A stretch of DNA of 6,523 nucleotides from assembly GCA_037147235.1 (NCBI GenBank), contig JBAWVO010000344.1, positions 1 to 6,523 on the forward strand, given 5' to 3'. Positions 1 to 5,101 of the stretch are shown here, piece after piece; the first letter of the stretch is position 1; every line of letters begins with the position of its first letter. The translations under genes were made by a program, and so were the position numbers. A model generated the notes under the pieces. The model saw only the letters and a program-made list of their open reading frames with translations. It did not search any database and was not told where the DNA came from. The stretch comes from JANXQG01 sp037147235 (GTDB lineage: Bacteria > Planctomycetota > Planctomycetia > Pirellulales > Thermoguttaceae).

Positions 1-1
1 A

Positions 2-199
2 CTACACCGGTGTAACATTCTCGGCACACGGGCCTTTCGCATTCTGGCCTTCCGTGTAGGACACCTTCTGGCCTACTTCCAATTCCTCAAAATCTACGCC
101 TTGGACAGCCGATCCGTGGAAGAACAGGTCTTTTTCGCCGCCCGTGTTGATGAACCCGAAGTTCTTTTTCGTCAACGTCTTGATAGTGCCTTCTGCCAT
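2..199 (-). CDS. Short cold-shock-domain protein (CspA-like)
   Basis: This is a 65-residue single-domain nucleic-acid-binding protein of the cold-shock family, which binds single-stranded RNA or DNA in the cytoplasm and acts as an RNA chaperone. An RNP1-like motif KNFGFI sits at residues 12-17 and an RNP2-like motif DLFFH at 24-28, followed by the usual acidic and glycine-rich second half ending in ENVTPV. The length fits the family (65-70). The aromatic KWFN segment of classical CspA is replaced by TLTKKN; I recall this variant from planctomycetes and some other phyla. The start has GGGA 8 bases upstream. It is complete, ending with TAG at the window edge. It is the last visible gene of the minus-strand run, and the 80-base gap before it could hold its own promoter or leader. 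Family call is firm; the physiological role, including cold induction, is not shown by the sequence. Confidence 0.93.
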   Translation of the reverse strand: MAEGTIKTLTKKNFGFINTGGEKDLFFHGSAVQGVDFEELEVGQKVSYTEGQNAKGPCAENVTPV

Positions 200-279
200 T
201 TCTGCGTTTCCCGTAGTGATTGATTGGGCGCACGATTGCCGTCAGCCCAGAGGAATAATTATATCCGGTCACGGTGCCA

Positions 280-696
280 TTACGCAAGTACGAACCAGGG
301 ATCATCCTGAATGGATTTCATGCACTCATCGACAGTCAGGGCGTCGAAAACGCCGACCCATTCGTTTCCCGTATACCGCATGGCGTAGAGGGCAAAGGTG
401 CTGTTACCAAGTGGTTCCATCCGAGCAAACTTTGCCTCGAACGTGGGCGAAAGAGCGTTCGGACCTGGGCATGCGTAGGTCGAGAAGAAGTAGAAATTGT
501 TCCTGAACCATTTCGCCTCGATGTCGGTGATGTAGTTGAATTGCTCGCCCTTCTTCGGCGGCTTGACGTACTTGGGTTTCAAGACGTTTTCGATCAAGTC
601 CCTTGCCTTCGTTTCTACCTCGGCCTTGAGCGAGGCGGTCACGGAGGCTTTCTTCTTCGCCGGGCGAATATTCCACGGTTCTCTTGGTTTTGCCAT
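280..696 (-). CDS. Conserved-looking hypothetical protein, 138 aa
   Basis: I do not recognise this protein. It has 138 residues with no signal peptide or membrane segment, so it is probably cytoplasmic. Residues 1-50 are lysine-rich and probably helical or extended (AKKKASVTASLKAEVETKARDLIENVLKPKYVKPPKK). The remaining part is a compact, aromatic-rich alpha/beta stretch with FNYITDIEAKW, NNFYFFSTYACPGP and YTGNEWVGVFDALTVDECM. The basic N-terminus could bind nucleic acid, but nothing proves that. The ATG is preceded by AAGGA at a 9-base distance, a good ribosome binding site. It lies 22 bases after the hydrolase gene on the same strand, which suggests co-transcription, and 80 bases before the cold-shock gene. 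Codon pattern and the clear binding site support a real gene. Confidence 0.8.
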   Translation of the reverse strand: MAKPREPWNIRPAKKKASVTASLKAEVETKARDLIENVLKPKYVKPPKKGEQFNYITDIEAKWFRNNFYFFSTYACPGPNALSPTFEAKFARMEPLGNSTFALYAMRYTGNEWVGVFDALTVDECMKSIQDDPWFVLA

Positions 697-718
697 TGTA
701 GTCAGTCCTTACGTTCTT

Positions 719-1183
719 CTATTTCAAGCACCGTTCGCACGCTTCCACCATCGCCTCCAGAGACTCAGGATCGACCAGTCGATGTTCGTGGCCGACGACG
801 ATCAAGGCGGATTTGGGTAGGCCGCTGTTGCACGCCAGTTCCACCGAATCCAAGAACGGCACCACGTCATCGGCCTTGGAATGCAGGATGACCGTGCCGG
901 GCTTCACGGTCCTGTCAGTGCCAAATCGCTTCCAGGCCGGGCACATCAGGACCAGCGGCGTGGAACCAGAGTCGATATTCATGGCCAAGGCACCGCCACG
1001 ACTGGAACCGACGATGACATCTGGCCGATGCTGGTCAAACTCGGCCTGGGCGATGCGGACGGCGGCATCGAAATCATCGTCGGGCAAGGCCGGGTTCAGG
1101 ACGACGTGACCGTGGTCCTTGAGATCGGTCGGCTTGATGCCGCCTGGAACCGATTGCCAGCCGTGGAGGAAGAGGATTTTCAT
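719..1183 (-). CDS. Small alpha/beta-hydrolase-fold protein
   Basis: This is a 154-residue protein of the compact alpha/beta-hydrolase group (YqiA/RBBP9-like size), predicted to hydrolyse an ester, thioester or amide in the cytoplasm; the substrate cannot be told. The first strand and oxyanion region read MKILFLHGWQS (residues 1-11). The nucleophile elbow is G59-S-S61-R-G63 with Ser61 as nucleophile. The acid is Asp105 in HSKADDVVP, and the base is His134 in GHEHRL. All three triad residues are in the right order and spacing, so the enzyme is probably active. The lid is minimal, consistent with the short length. No clear Shine-Dalgarno sequence precedes the ATG, so translation may depend on coupling to the membrane-protein gene that ends 32 bases upstream. 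The stop lies 22 bases before the next gene. A serine hydrolase is well supported; esterase, thioesterase and peptidase remain alternatives. Confidence 0.9.
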   Translation of the reverse strand: MKILFLHGWQSVPGGIKPTDLKDHGHVVLNPALPDDDFDAAVRIAQAEFDQHRPDVIVGSSRGGALAMNIDSGSTPLVLMCPAWKRFGTDRTVKPGTVILHSKADDVVPFLDSVELACNSGLPKSALIVVGHEHRLVDPESLEAMVEACERCLK

Positions 1184-1215
1184 ACAGGCTATTCTGGTTT
1201 TTCTGAATTGCTGGG

Positions 1216-1491
1216 CTATTTTCCGCCCGAGTTCCGTTTGACTTCCTCTGGATGGTAGGAGCAGATTACAAAGTACATCGTGATGTCAGGCACTCCCCAC
1301 AGCGACATGTAGTGGCATAGAATATCGGGCGGAGCATAGCGACCAACCGGATAATAAACTCGCCACACGAATGGCGGAGGTACTTCGTCACGCAATAGGT
1401 AATAGCTAAACGCTGGCCCAATACTCAGGACGTAAACGATACCCAGCGTCATCACCAAGAGCAGAACGAGGATTGTGCGGCTTGATAAAAT
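1216..1491 (-). CDS. Small single-pass membrane protein with probable AUU start
   Basis: The protein is 91 residues if it starts at the ATT codon at 1491-1489. It begins with a short polar stretch (LSSR), then one strongly hydrophobic segment, roughly residues 6-28 (TILVLLLVMTLGIVYVLSIG), and a soluble tail rich in Tyr and Pro with VYYPVGRYAPPDILCHYMSLW. The single basic residue before the helix favours an N-in, C-out orientation, and a signal-anchor is more likely than a cleaved signal. Conventional starts exist only inside the helix (TTG 1458, GTG 1455, ATG 1452), and none has a binding site. The ATT has AAGGA at 1503-1499 with a 7-base spacer. The frame is open to a TAG at 1576-1574. I recall short planctomycete membrane proteins containing an LSIGPA-type helix end, but no function is known. 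The gene lies 32 bases before the hydrolase on the same strand and is probably first in the operon. Confidence 0.68.
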   Translation of the reverse strand: MLSSRTILVLLLVMTLGIVYVLSIGPAFSYYLLRDEVPPPFVWRVYYPVGRYAPPDILCHYMSLWGVPDITMYFVICSYHPEEVKRNSGGK

Positions 1492-1503
1492 GGTATTTTC
1501 CTT
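1489..1503 (-). promoter_or_regulatory. Ribosome binding site that decides an AUU start
   Basis: AAGGA at 1503-1499 is followed by the spacer AAATACC and then ATT at 1491-1489, in frame with the membrane-protein reading frame. Spacing is ideal, and using this start keeps the whole hydrophobic helix. ATT is a rare but documented initiation codon, as in infC of enterobacteria. The alternatives are an original ATG mutated to ATT, or a chance match. Confidence 0.5.
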
Positions 1504-1599
1504 TCCGCTGCGACCATGCTTGGCAGCAGCGGGAGTCCAACTAGGTCGTCGCCCAAAATCTGCATCGGTCCATGTCTATCTCCCAATCAGTCGCCTCCA

Positions 1600-1716
1600 T
1601 CATACCCCTTCCAATCCCCAGCCACCACCCGGTAGAAGCAACCCCGCAAACTCAAAGTCCCGGTCGTAACGGAAGTCCAGCTTGGACTTGATCATAACCT
1701 TGCCAACTGCTGTCAT
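1600..1716 (-). CDS. Doubtful 38-codon minus-strand ORF
   Basis: The frame reads M-T-A-V-G-K-V-M-I-K and continues with a plausible charged and aromatic stretch (KLDFRYDRDFEFAGLLLP). Its first ten codons come from the left arm of the inverted repeat. The same VGKVMIK start appears on the opposite strand at the right arm, so the resemblance to a gene start is copied with the repeat. No strong ribosome binding site is present (GCGAG only). It could be a remnant of a gene into which the repeat inserted. I list it only because its composition is better than random. Confidence 0.15.
   Translation of the reverse strand: MTAVGKVMIKSKLDFRYDRDFEFAGLLLPGGGWGLEGV
1673..1689. repeat. Small perfect hairpin, 7-bp stem
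   Basis: AAGTCCA and TGGACTT are perfect inverted arms around GCT. It abuts and partly overlaps the left 25-base arm of the composite repeat, so it may mark the edge of that element. Confidence 0.45.
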
Positions 1717-1907
1717 TGCTGGCTCGCCGTAGGGTGGGTGGAGCATTGAAAGGTGCGTTACGCGAACTGATCTGGAACAGCGGTAAGTGCTTTCAGCGTC
1801 TCAACTTCGTGCGCAACCCACCATTTGCCGGGCAGTTCGCTCCACGCACCCTACAACCCGCTGTCACCGCTAGCAGTTGGCAAGGTTATGATCAAGGCCG
1901 TCCAGCT
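1673..1907. repeat. Composite inverted repeat, MITE-like, about 235 bp
   Basis: The outer arms are a perfect 25-base inverted pair at 1687-1711 and 1872-1896; the left arm begins CTTGATCATAACC. Inside lies a second pair at 1729-1744 (GTAGGGTGGGTGGAGC) and 1839-1854, matching at 15 of 16 bases. A third pair at 1752-1769 and 1833-1850 (GGTGCGT...GCGAACTG) matches at 15 of 18. A short hairpin at 1673-1689 (AAGTCCA, loop GCT, TGGACTT) sits at the left edge. The unit could fold into a long branched hairpin as RNA or a cruciform as DNA. GTAGGGTGGGT-type motifs resemble dispersed palindromic repeats that I recall from many bacterial genomes. No transposase is present. A non-autonomous mobile element is the best guess; a structured RNA is the alternative. 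Confidence 0.7.
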
Positions 1908-1975
1908 TCTCCATCACCCGCTGGGGAAGCCAGATTGTTCGGTAGCGTCCATGAACCGATTTCGGGGAATCCCAG

Positions 1976-2167
1976 ATGCCTGAGACATCCAAGCTGGCCT
2001 CGGCCATCACTGGGGCCGCATTTACCTTGGGGTCAGAGGATTTTGACCTGGAGTACCATGTATTACTGTCTCCACATTGGTTATCATGGAAATCTAGGCA
2101 ATTTGAGAGTTGGCAAGGCGGTACGCCTTGCCAGCCTTGCTTAACCGGACCTAAGTTGTTGCCTTAA
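1976..2167 (+). CDS. Doubtful 63-codon ORF upstream of brxA remnant
   Basis: The frame encodes 63 residues starting MPETSKLASAITGAAFTLGS. The first 30 residues look protein-like, and GGGGA stands 7 bases before the ATG, which is a usable binding site. The second half is translated straight through the perfect hairpin at 2111-2133 (QGGTPCQPC), which argues against an intact gene. I recognise no family. It may be the start of a gene interrupted by a hairpin repeat, or chance. No membrane segment or motif is visible. Confidence 0.25.
   Translation: MPETSKLASAITGAAFTLGSEDFDLEYHVLLSPHWLSWKSRQFESWQGGTPCQPCLTGPKLLP
2111..2133. repeat. Perfect 10-bp hairpin (REP-like)
   Basis: TGGCAAGGCG and CGCCTTGCCA are exact inverted arms around the loop GTA. 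No T-tract follows directly, so it is not a classical intrinsic terminator. Its CAAGGCG/CGCCTTG core recurs in the hairpin at 2825-2851, which suggests a dispersed palindromic repeat family. Confidence 0.7.
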
Positions 2168-2187
2168 CGCTAGTTGAGGCACTTGCA

Positions 2188-2203
2188 GATGCTTGCAAGC
2201 ATC
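2188..2203. promoter_or_regulatory. Perfect 16-bp palindrome upstream of brxA remnant
   Basis: GATGCTTGCAAGCATC is an exact 16-base dyad about 60 bases before the brxA start. It is loosely flanked by TGAGG on the left and CCTCA on the right, giving a larger asymmetric dyad. The position suits an operator for a dimeric regulator. BREX operons are often controlled by an upstream regulator (BrxR), but no such gene is present here. It could equally be a small repeat. Confidence 0.35.
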
Positions 2204-2262
2204 CCTCAGAATAAGTAAAATCATGTTTTTCCTGCTGCTGTTGTGCGAGGAATGATGGAACC

Positions 2263-2668
2263 ATGCGTTATCACGCTGACCTAACCGCAGGATCGCTCAA
2301 AGTGCCCGAAAGCCGGGTCGTGGCCGACCTTTTGCTGCGGGGCGTCGATGAGCAGGCGTGGAAAGATGCGATTGTGACCCAAAACCTACTTCAAGCCAGG
2401 AACCCGGCCACGGCCATTCGTGTGAGTAGGCTTATCCGCAAACGGTTGGAACTGATGGGGGCCGATTTATGGCAATTGATCAAAGATGGCTCGGCCGTCG
2501 TTGCTGCGCACGCCGCCCTCGCCGCTGCCGTCAAGCATAGTTTCCTGCTTGGCGATTTCTTCGATCTGGTCGTGCGAGATCAATATCGGGTCTTCGCTAA
2601 AACCCTCACCAATAAGCTGTGGGAAGATTACCTGGACGATTGCCGTGGCCGTGACCCGGATATACCGA
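2263..2668 (+). pseudogene. brxA: Truncated brxA (DUF1819, BREX defence)
   Basis: The first 135 residues match the BrxA/DUF1819 family, a small DNA-binding winged-helix protein of BREX phage-defence systems. Recognisable segments are YHADLTAGSLKVPESRVVADLLL (residues 3-25), NLLQARNPATAIRVSRLIRKRLELM (41-65), LIKDGSAVVAAHAALAAAVKHS (72-93) and LLGDFFDLVVRDQYRVF (94-111). Family members are about 190-210 residues. Here the family pattern stops near GRDPDIP, and the expected C-terminal helices (STRRKLR...F.mLReAgll) are absent. The open frame continues to 2904 only by running into a different gene remnant, so the encoded product would be a 213-residue chimaera. No brxB, brxC, pglX, pglZ or brxL is in the window. 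A broken orphan copy is likely, though the N-terminal DNA-binding part could still be made. Confidence 0.82.
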
Positions 2669-2904
2669 CGACCGTGCTAAATTCGAGGCCAGTGGCGACC
2701 AGAGATATATCGACAAGGCCCACCGCCGTGGTAAAATCGGTTGGGATGTGGGAGCATATCGAGGTTATCCCGCATTTCCGGCGACCGCACATGACTTTGG
2801 TGTGGACAGGAGCAGGCCGGAAGGTGCCCCGCCTTGTGCCAAGGCGGGGCAGCATCGTGCATCGAGAGGCGGTGGAGAAGTTACCGAGTGGGTTTAGTGG
2901 GTGA
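2655..2904 (+). pseudogene. Frameshifted C-terminal remnant of an unrelated gene
   Basis: From 2655 a protein-like sequence runs in another frame than brxA: DDRAKFEASGDQRYIDKAHRR then GKIGWDV (2667-2750). It then continues in the brxA frame from about 2752 as EHIEVIPHFRRPHMTLVWTG and AGRKVPRLVPRRGSIVHREA, ending GFSG and TGA. Removing one base near 2748-2753, in a G-rich run, joins the two into one coherent sequence. The basic pattern PHFRRPH-x5-WTG-x-GR resembles uncharacterised phage- or planctomycete-type proteins I recall, but I cannot name the family. It lacks an N-terminus and has a TGA at 2652-2654 just upstream in its own frame. It is therefore the tail of a gene joined to brxA by rearrangement and later frameshifted. 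Confidence 0.65.
2825..2851. repeat. Perfect 12-bp hairpin inside the chimaeric ORF
   Basis: TGCCCCGCCTTG and CAAGGCGGGGCA are exact inverted arms around TGC. The stem is very GC-rich and has no T-tract. It lies inside the frameshifted remnant, where it encodes VPRLVPRRG, so it may be an inserted repeat or a chance feature of coding sequence. The CGCCTTG/CAAGGCG core is shared with the hairpin at 2111-2133 but with the arms in the opposite order. Confidence 0.65.
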
Positions 2905-2952
2905 AAATGCTGTCGAATAGAGAAAACCGACTTCTGCACTGAGGTAGAATCC

Positions 2953-3171
2953 ATGACCGATCTCGCCAAACTCGTAATCAAGAGATTTCCCGAAAACCGC
3001 AACATGCAACTGGTGAGTGTTCGGAGTCCAGCTACGTTTCATTGCTCCCACTGCAACAAGACACGGAGGGCCTCAGTGCTGGCGGTGGTCTCGAAGGACT
3101 GGGAACGATTGTTGTGCGTGGCGTGCTATAAGAAAGTTTTACATGAAGAACTGATTCCAAGTTATTCATAG
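2953..3171 (+). CDS. Zinc-ribbon miniprotein, 72 aa
   Basis: This small protein carries two CxxC pairs, C31-S-H-C34 and C55-V-A-C58, separated by 20 residues. That is the spacing of a treble-clef or zinc-ribbon fold, and the four cysteines probably bind one zinc ion. Between them lies a basic turn (NKTRRASVLAVVSKDW), and the C-terminal tail is helical (YKKVLHEELIPSYS). There is no membrane segment. Such proteins often bind nucleic acid or another protein, but the partner is unknown. The ATG has GAGG 8 bases upstream. An internal ATG at residue 18 would still keep both CxxC pairs but has no binding site. The gene follows the brxA wreckage by 48 bases and precedes a basic miniprotein by 27 bases. 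I recognise no named family. Confidence 0.75.
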   Translation: MTDLAKLVIKRFPENRNMQLVSVRSPATFHCSHCNKTRRASVLAVVSKDWERLLCVACYKKVLHEELIPSYS

Positions 3172-3198
3172 CAGCAATCAGCAAAAGGAATGGCTCCA

Positions 3199-3345
3199 AT
3201 GGCTGAAAAAGAACGTCAAACGCCCCGCAAACCGGCAACCAAATTCGCCCACCTGCGGAAGAAGATGGAAAAGAACCGGATCGCATCGAAGATTGGGAAG
3301 AAGAAAGGAAGCGAGGGCAGACCAAATCATGCAAGTCACCGTTGA
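3199..3345 (+). CDS. Highly basic 48-residue protein
   Basis: This short frame encodes MAEKERQTPRKPATKFAHLR then KKMEKNRIASKIGKKKGSEG. About a third of the residues are Lys or Arg, with few hydrophobic residues, so it is probably disordered and could bind nucleic acid. AAGGA at 3185-3189 stands 9 bases before the chosen ATG at 3199. An in-frame ATG at 3190 touches the binding site and is less likely. The last 17 bases overlap the start of the DUF6398 gene in another frame, an arrangement typical of translational coupling. It lies just after the zinc-ribbon gene on the same strand. The biased composition also fits a non-functional frame, so the call is moderate. Confidence 0.5.
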   Translation: MAEKERQTPRKPATKFAHLRKKMEKNRIASKIGKKKGSEGRPNHASHR

Positions 3346-4465
3346 AGAATGCACTCTATTCTACAAGCTGTTTGCAGCGTTGCTGGGCTACGTCAATCGA
3401 ACGCTGAATGTCGTGCCCGAGCAGTTCTCCAAAGAGATCGAGTACACTTCCCTGTCGCCGCAGACCAGGGGCAAGGTTCGGGATGCCCTATATGAACATC
3501 TGGAACTGATTGACCAGTTCGTTGCCGAGAACCCTGCTGGGCTGTCGTCCGACGAACGGGAAATCGTCGCCGGTTGGAAGAACGCACTGGTCGGAAAGTT
3601 CTACATCTTTCGCTATTTGAAGAAGCATACGATTTTCATCTGCATCAGCGAGAAACCTTACAAAGCCTACGGAGTTATCGGTCTGGCCGATCCAATCGAA
3701 GAAGTCATTAGCCATCGCAGCCTGCCGATTTTGTGCAACGCCATCCTCCTGCCGTTCAACGGACAGATCATCTACGACGGTTTCATTGCAACATACTCTG
3801 TTACATTTGGGGGAGGTGTTCGCAGGCACTTGAACGAAGACTACAACGAGGCAAAACAGACGTTCGGCATCATCACTTCCTTGCCTGAAGGAAGTCAACC
3901 GCCGCCGCCCAAACAGCCACGGAAGCCTTCCCCGTCCAAGGCCAGGAGCCAGTCATCCTCAATGGAAATCAAAGACATCCTCGATATCGTGATCGAGATA
4001 ACGGACGCCTTCTGTGAGAACTACCTAAACGGGGAATACGCAGACCTCTGCCGCAAATTGGCGGAGACACTGGCTAGAAAGCGTCCATCGCCACTGCTTC
4101 AAGGAAAATTGGAGACATGGGCCTCTGGGATCGTGCGGACCATCGGTTGGGTCAACTTTCTCCACGATCCGAGCCAGAAGCCTCACATGAAGCTTTCGTC
4201 TATAGACCAAGCGTTCGGCGTGGGAGAAAGCACTGGGGCGGCCAAGTTGAAGACGATTCGGACAATGCTGAGGATTCATCAACTCGATCCCAAGTGGACT
4301 CTGCCTAGCAAGATGGACGAGAATCCGAGGGTCTGGATGATGGAAGTGAACGGCTTTGTAATCGACATTCGCCATGCATCACGGGAGGTTCAGGTGCTTG
4401 CCTACGAAAAGGGGATGATCCCGTACATTCCCGCAGATCGGGGCGGAACAAACAAGGGACCATAG
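3329..4465 (+). CDS. Two-domain DUF6398 protein, 378 aa
   Basis: The C-terminal part, about residues 215-365, matches DUF6398. Its marks are FCENYLNGEYADLCRKLAET, KRPSPL, WASGIVRTIGWVNFLHDPSQ, the helix-turn-helix-like IDQAFGVGESTGAAKLKTIR, and the end DENPRVWMMEVNGFVIDIRH with GMIPYIP. Residues 1-188 form a second domain with QFVAENPAGLSSDEREIVAG, FYIFRYLKKHTIFI and AILLPFNGQIIYDGF. I recall this N-terminal half from planctomycete proteins, but it has no assigned function. A Pro/Lys/Ser-rich linker (about 190-211, PPPPKQPRKPSPSK) joins them. It has no membrane segment. DUF6398 proteins are often found with pRiA4b/SEC-C-type genes, but their role is unknown; the HTH-like part suggests nucleic-acid binding. 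The ATG at 3329 (GAGGG 10-11 bases upstream) is preferred over TTG at 3293, which has no binding site. The gene overlaps the basic miniprotein by 17 bases. Confidence 0.9.
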   Translation: MQVTVEECTLFYKLFAALLGYVNRTLNVVPEQFSKEIEYTSLSPQTRGKVRDALYEHLELIDQFVAENPAGLSSDEREIVAGWKNALVGKFYIFRYLKKHTIFICISEKPYKAYGVIGLADPIEEVISHRSLPILCNAILLPFNGQIIYDGFIATYSVTFGGGVRRHLNEDYNEAKQTFGIITSLPEGSQPPPPKQPRKPSPSKARSQSSSMEIKDILDIVIEITDAFCENYLNGEYADLCRKLAETLARKRPSPLLQGKLETWASGIVRTIGWVNFLHDPSQKPHMKLSSIDQAFGVGESTGAAKLKTIRTMLRIHQLDPKWTLPSKMDENPRVWMMEVNGFVIDIRHASREVQVLAYEKGMIPYIPADRGGTNKGP

Positions 4466-4483
4466 CCAATAGGAGCGTAATTC

Positions 4484-4936
4484 ATGTCAATCAAAGAGCA
4501 GGAACGGTGGGATCGGCTGGCTGCATTAGGGGCAAAAAGGGAGATTCCGACGCCCGAGGGCCAAGCCAAAATGTCGGCTGTCATTCTTCAGCTTGCGGAC
4601 CCCCACATCAAGCAACATGGGAAGACTGCGGAACAGGCCGAGGCGATCCTCATGCTGACCATCGCTGGCTGGAACAAATCCATGTTCCCGCCCGACAAGC
4701 AATCGATCATCGAGAAAGACCTCATCGACATCTTCGTGCCCAAGGACGGGAGTGCCGAGGCTGTTGGTGTCGCCATTGACTTCATGGACATGATTGCGGA
4801 TCGGCGTAAGAAGCTGTTTCCTGACCTTTGCAAGATCATTGTGGACTACGACGTGGTAATATCCGGTGGCCTTCTCACGCTGAACGTCACGTCGGCATCG
4901 ATCCCCGACTTGGAGAAAACACAAATAATCCCCTGA
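4484..4936 (+). CDS. Conserved hypothetical protein, 150 aa
   Basis: A cytoplasmic, mostly helical protein of 150 residues. Notable segments are MSAVILQLADPHIKQHGKTA, the core EAILMLTIAGWNKSMFP (residues 53-69), and a C-terminal module FMDMIADRRKKLFPDLCKII, VDYDVV, then LLTLNVTSAS. I recall similar proteins in planctomycetes and cyanobacteria with an AWN-type motif in the middle and an RKxxFP...IVDY motif near the end; no function is known. AGGAG stands 8 bases before the ATG, and the gene begins 18 bases after the DUF6398 stop, so the two are probably co-transcribed. It is followed at once, in the same frame, by a partial second copy of its own C-terminal module. Confidence 0.85.
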   Translation: MSIKEQERWDRLAALGAKREIPTPEGQAKMSAVILQLADPHIKQHGKTAEQAEAILMLTIAGWNKSMFPPDKQSIIEKDLIDIFVPKDGSAEAVGVAIDFMDMIADRRKKLFPDLCKIIVDYDVVISGGLLTLNVTSASIPDLEKTQIIP

Positions 4937-5101
4937 AATTGTCTTGTGAAGACAGCCTTCTACATTATGAGCGTGATCGCAGAGCGGCGGAAAACATACT
5001 ACCCGCATTTGCGGAAGTACATCGTGAGCTTCGATTTTTGCCCATCGGAAGGGATGTTCGCCCTGAATGTTGCCTCCGCAGAGATACCTGCTGACCGTTG
5101 A
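4937..5101 (+). pseudogene. C-terminal partial copy of the preceding gene
   Basis: Directly after the TGA at 4934-4936, in the same frame, the translation resumes the family pattern: VKTAFYIMSVIAERRKTYYP then HLRKYIVSFDF and ALNVASAEIPADR. This aligns with VGVAIDFMDMIADRRKKLFP, DLCKIIVDYDV and TLNVTSASIPDL of the gene at 4484. About 50 residues are present, and the N-terminal two thirds, including the AGWN core, are missing. The copy has diverged strongly (roughly half the residues match), so it is not a recent duplication. The ATG at 4967 or GTG at 4946 could start a short peptide, but neither has a clear binding site. Remnant of a tandem paralogue is the best reading; stop readthrough at 4934 adding a second module is a remote alternative. 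Confidence 0.7.

Larger units (their letters stand above)
1492..2262. other. Gene-poor region with inverted repeats and hairpins
   Basis: These 771 bases hold no convincing gene on either strand. Long open frames on the plus strand at 1475-1669 and 1716-2144 have improbable composition and run through inverted repeats. Several short minus-strand frames between 1500 and 1716 overlap one another without clear binding sites. The stretch does contain the composite inverted repeat at 1673-1907, the hairpin at 2111-2133 and the palindrome at 2188-2203, listed separately. Promoters for the divergent genes at 1491 (minus) and 2263 (plus) should lie here, but I see no clear -35/-10 pair. Confidence 0.6.

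Noticed and set aside
274..891. Plus-strand 205-codon frame
   Set aside because: It is antisense to the 138-residue gene and the alpha/beta hydrolase, which has a complete catalytic triad on the minus strand.
1475..1669. Plus-strand 64-codon frame
   Set aside because: It overlaps the start of the minus-strand membrane protein, its translation is rich in Pro/Arg/Ser with no protein-like pattern, and it has no binding site.
2036..2055. GGGGTCAGAGGATTTT-like string resembling motifs near REP-associated transposases
   Set aside because: The resemblance is from memory only, and no paired copy or transposase is in the window.
1716..2144. Plus-strand 142-codon frame across the inverted repeat
   Set aside because: It reads through both arms of the composite repeat and the hairpin at 2111-2133, and its residue pattern is that of non-coding DNA.
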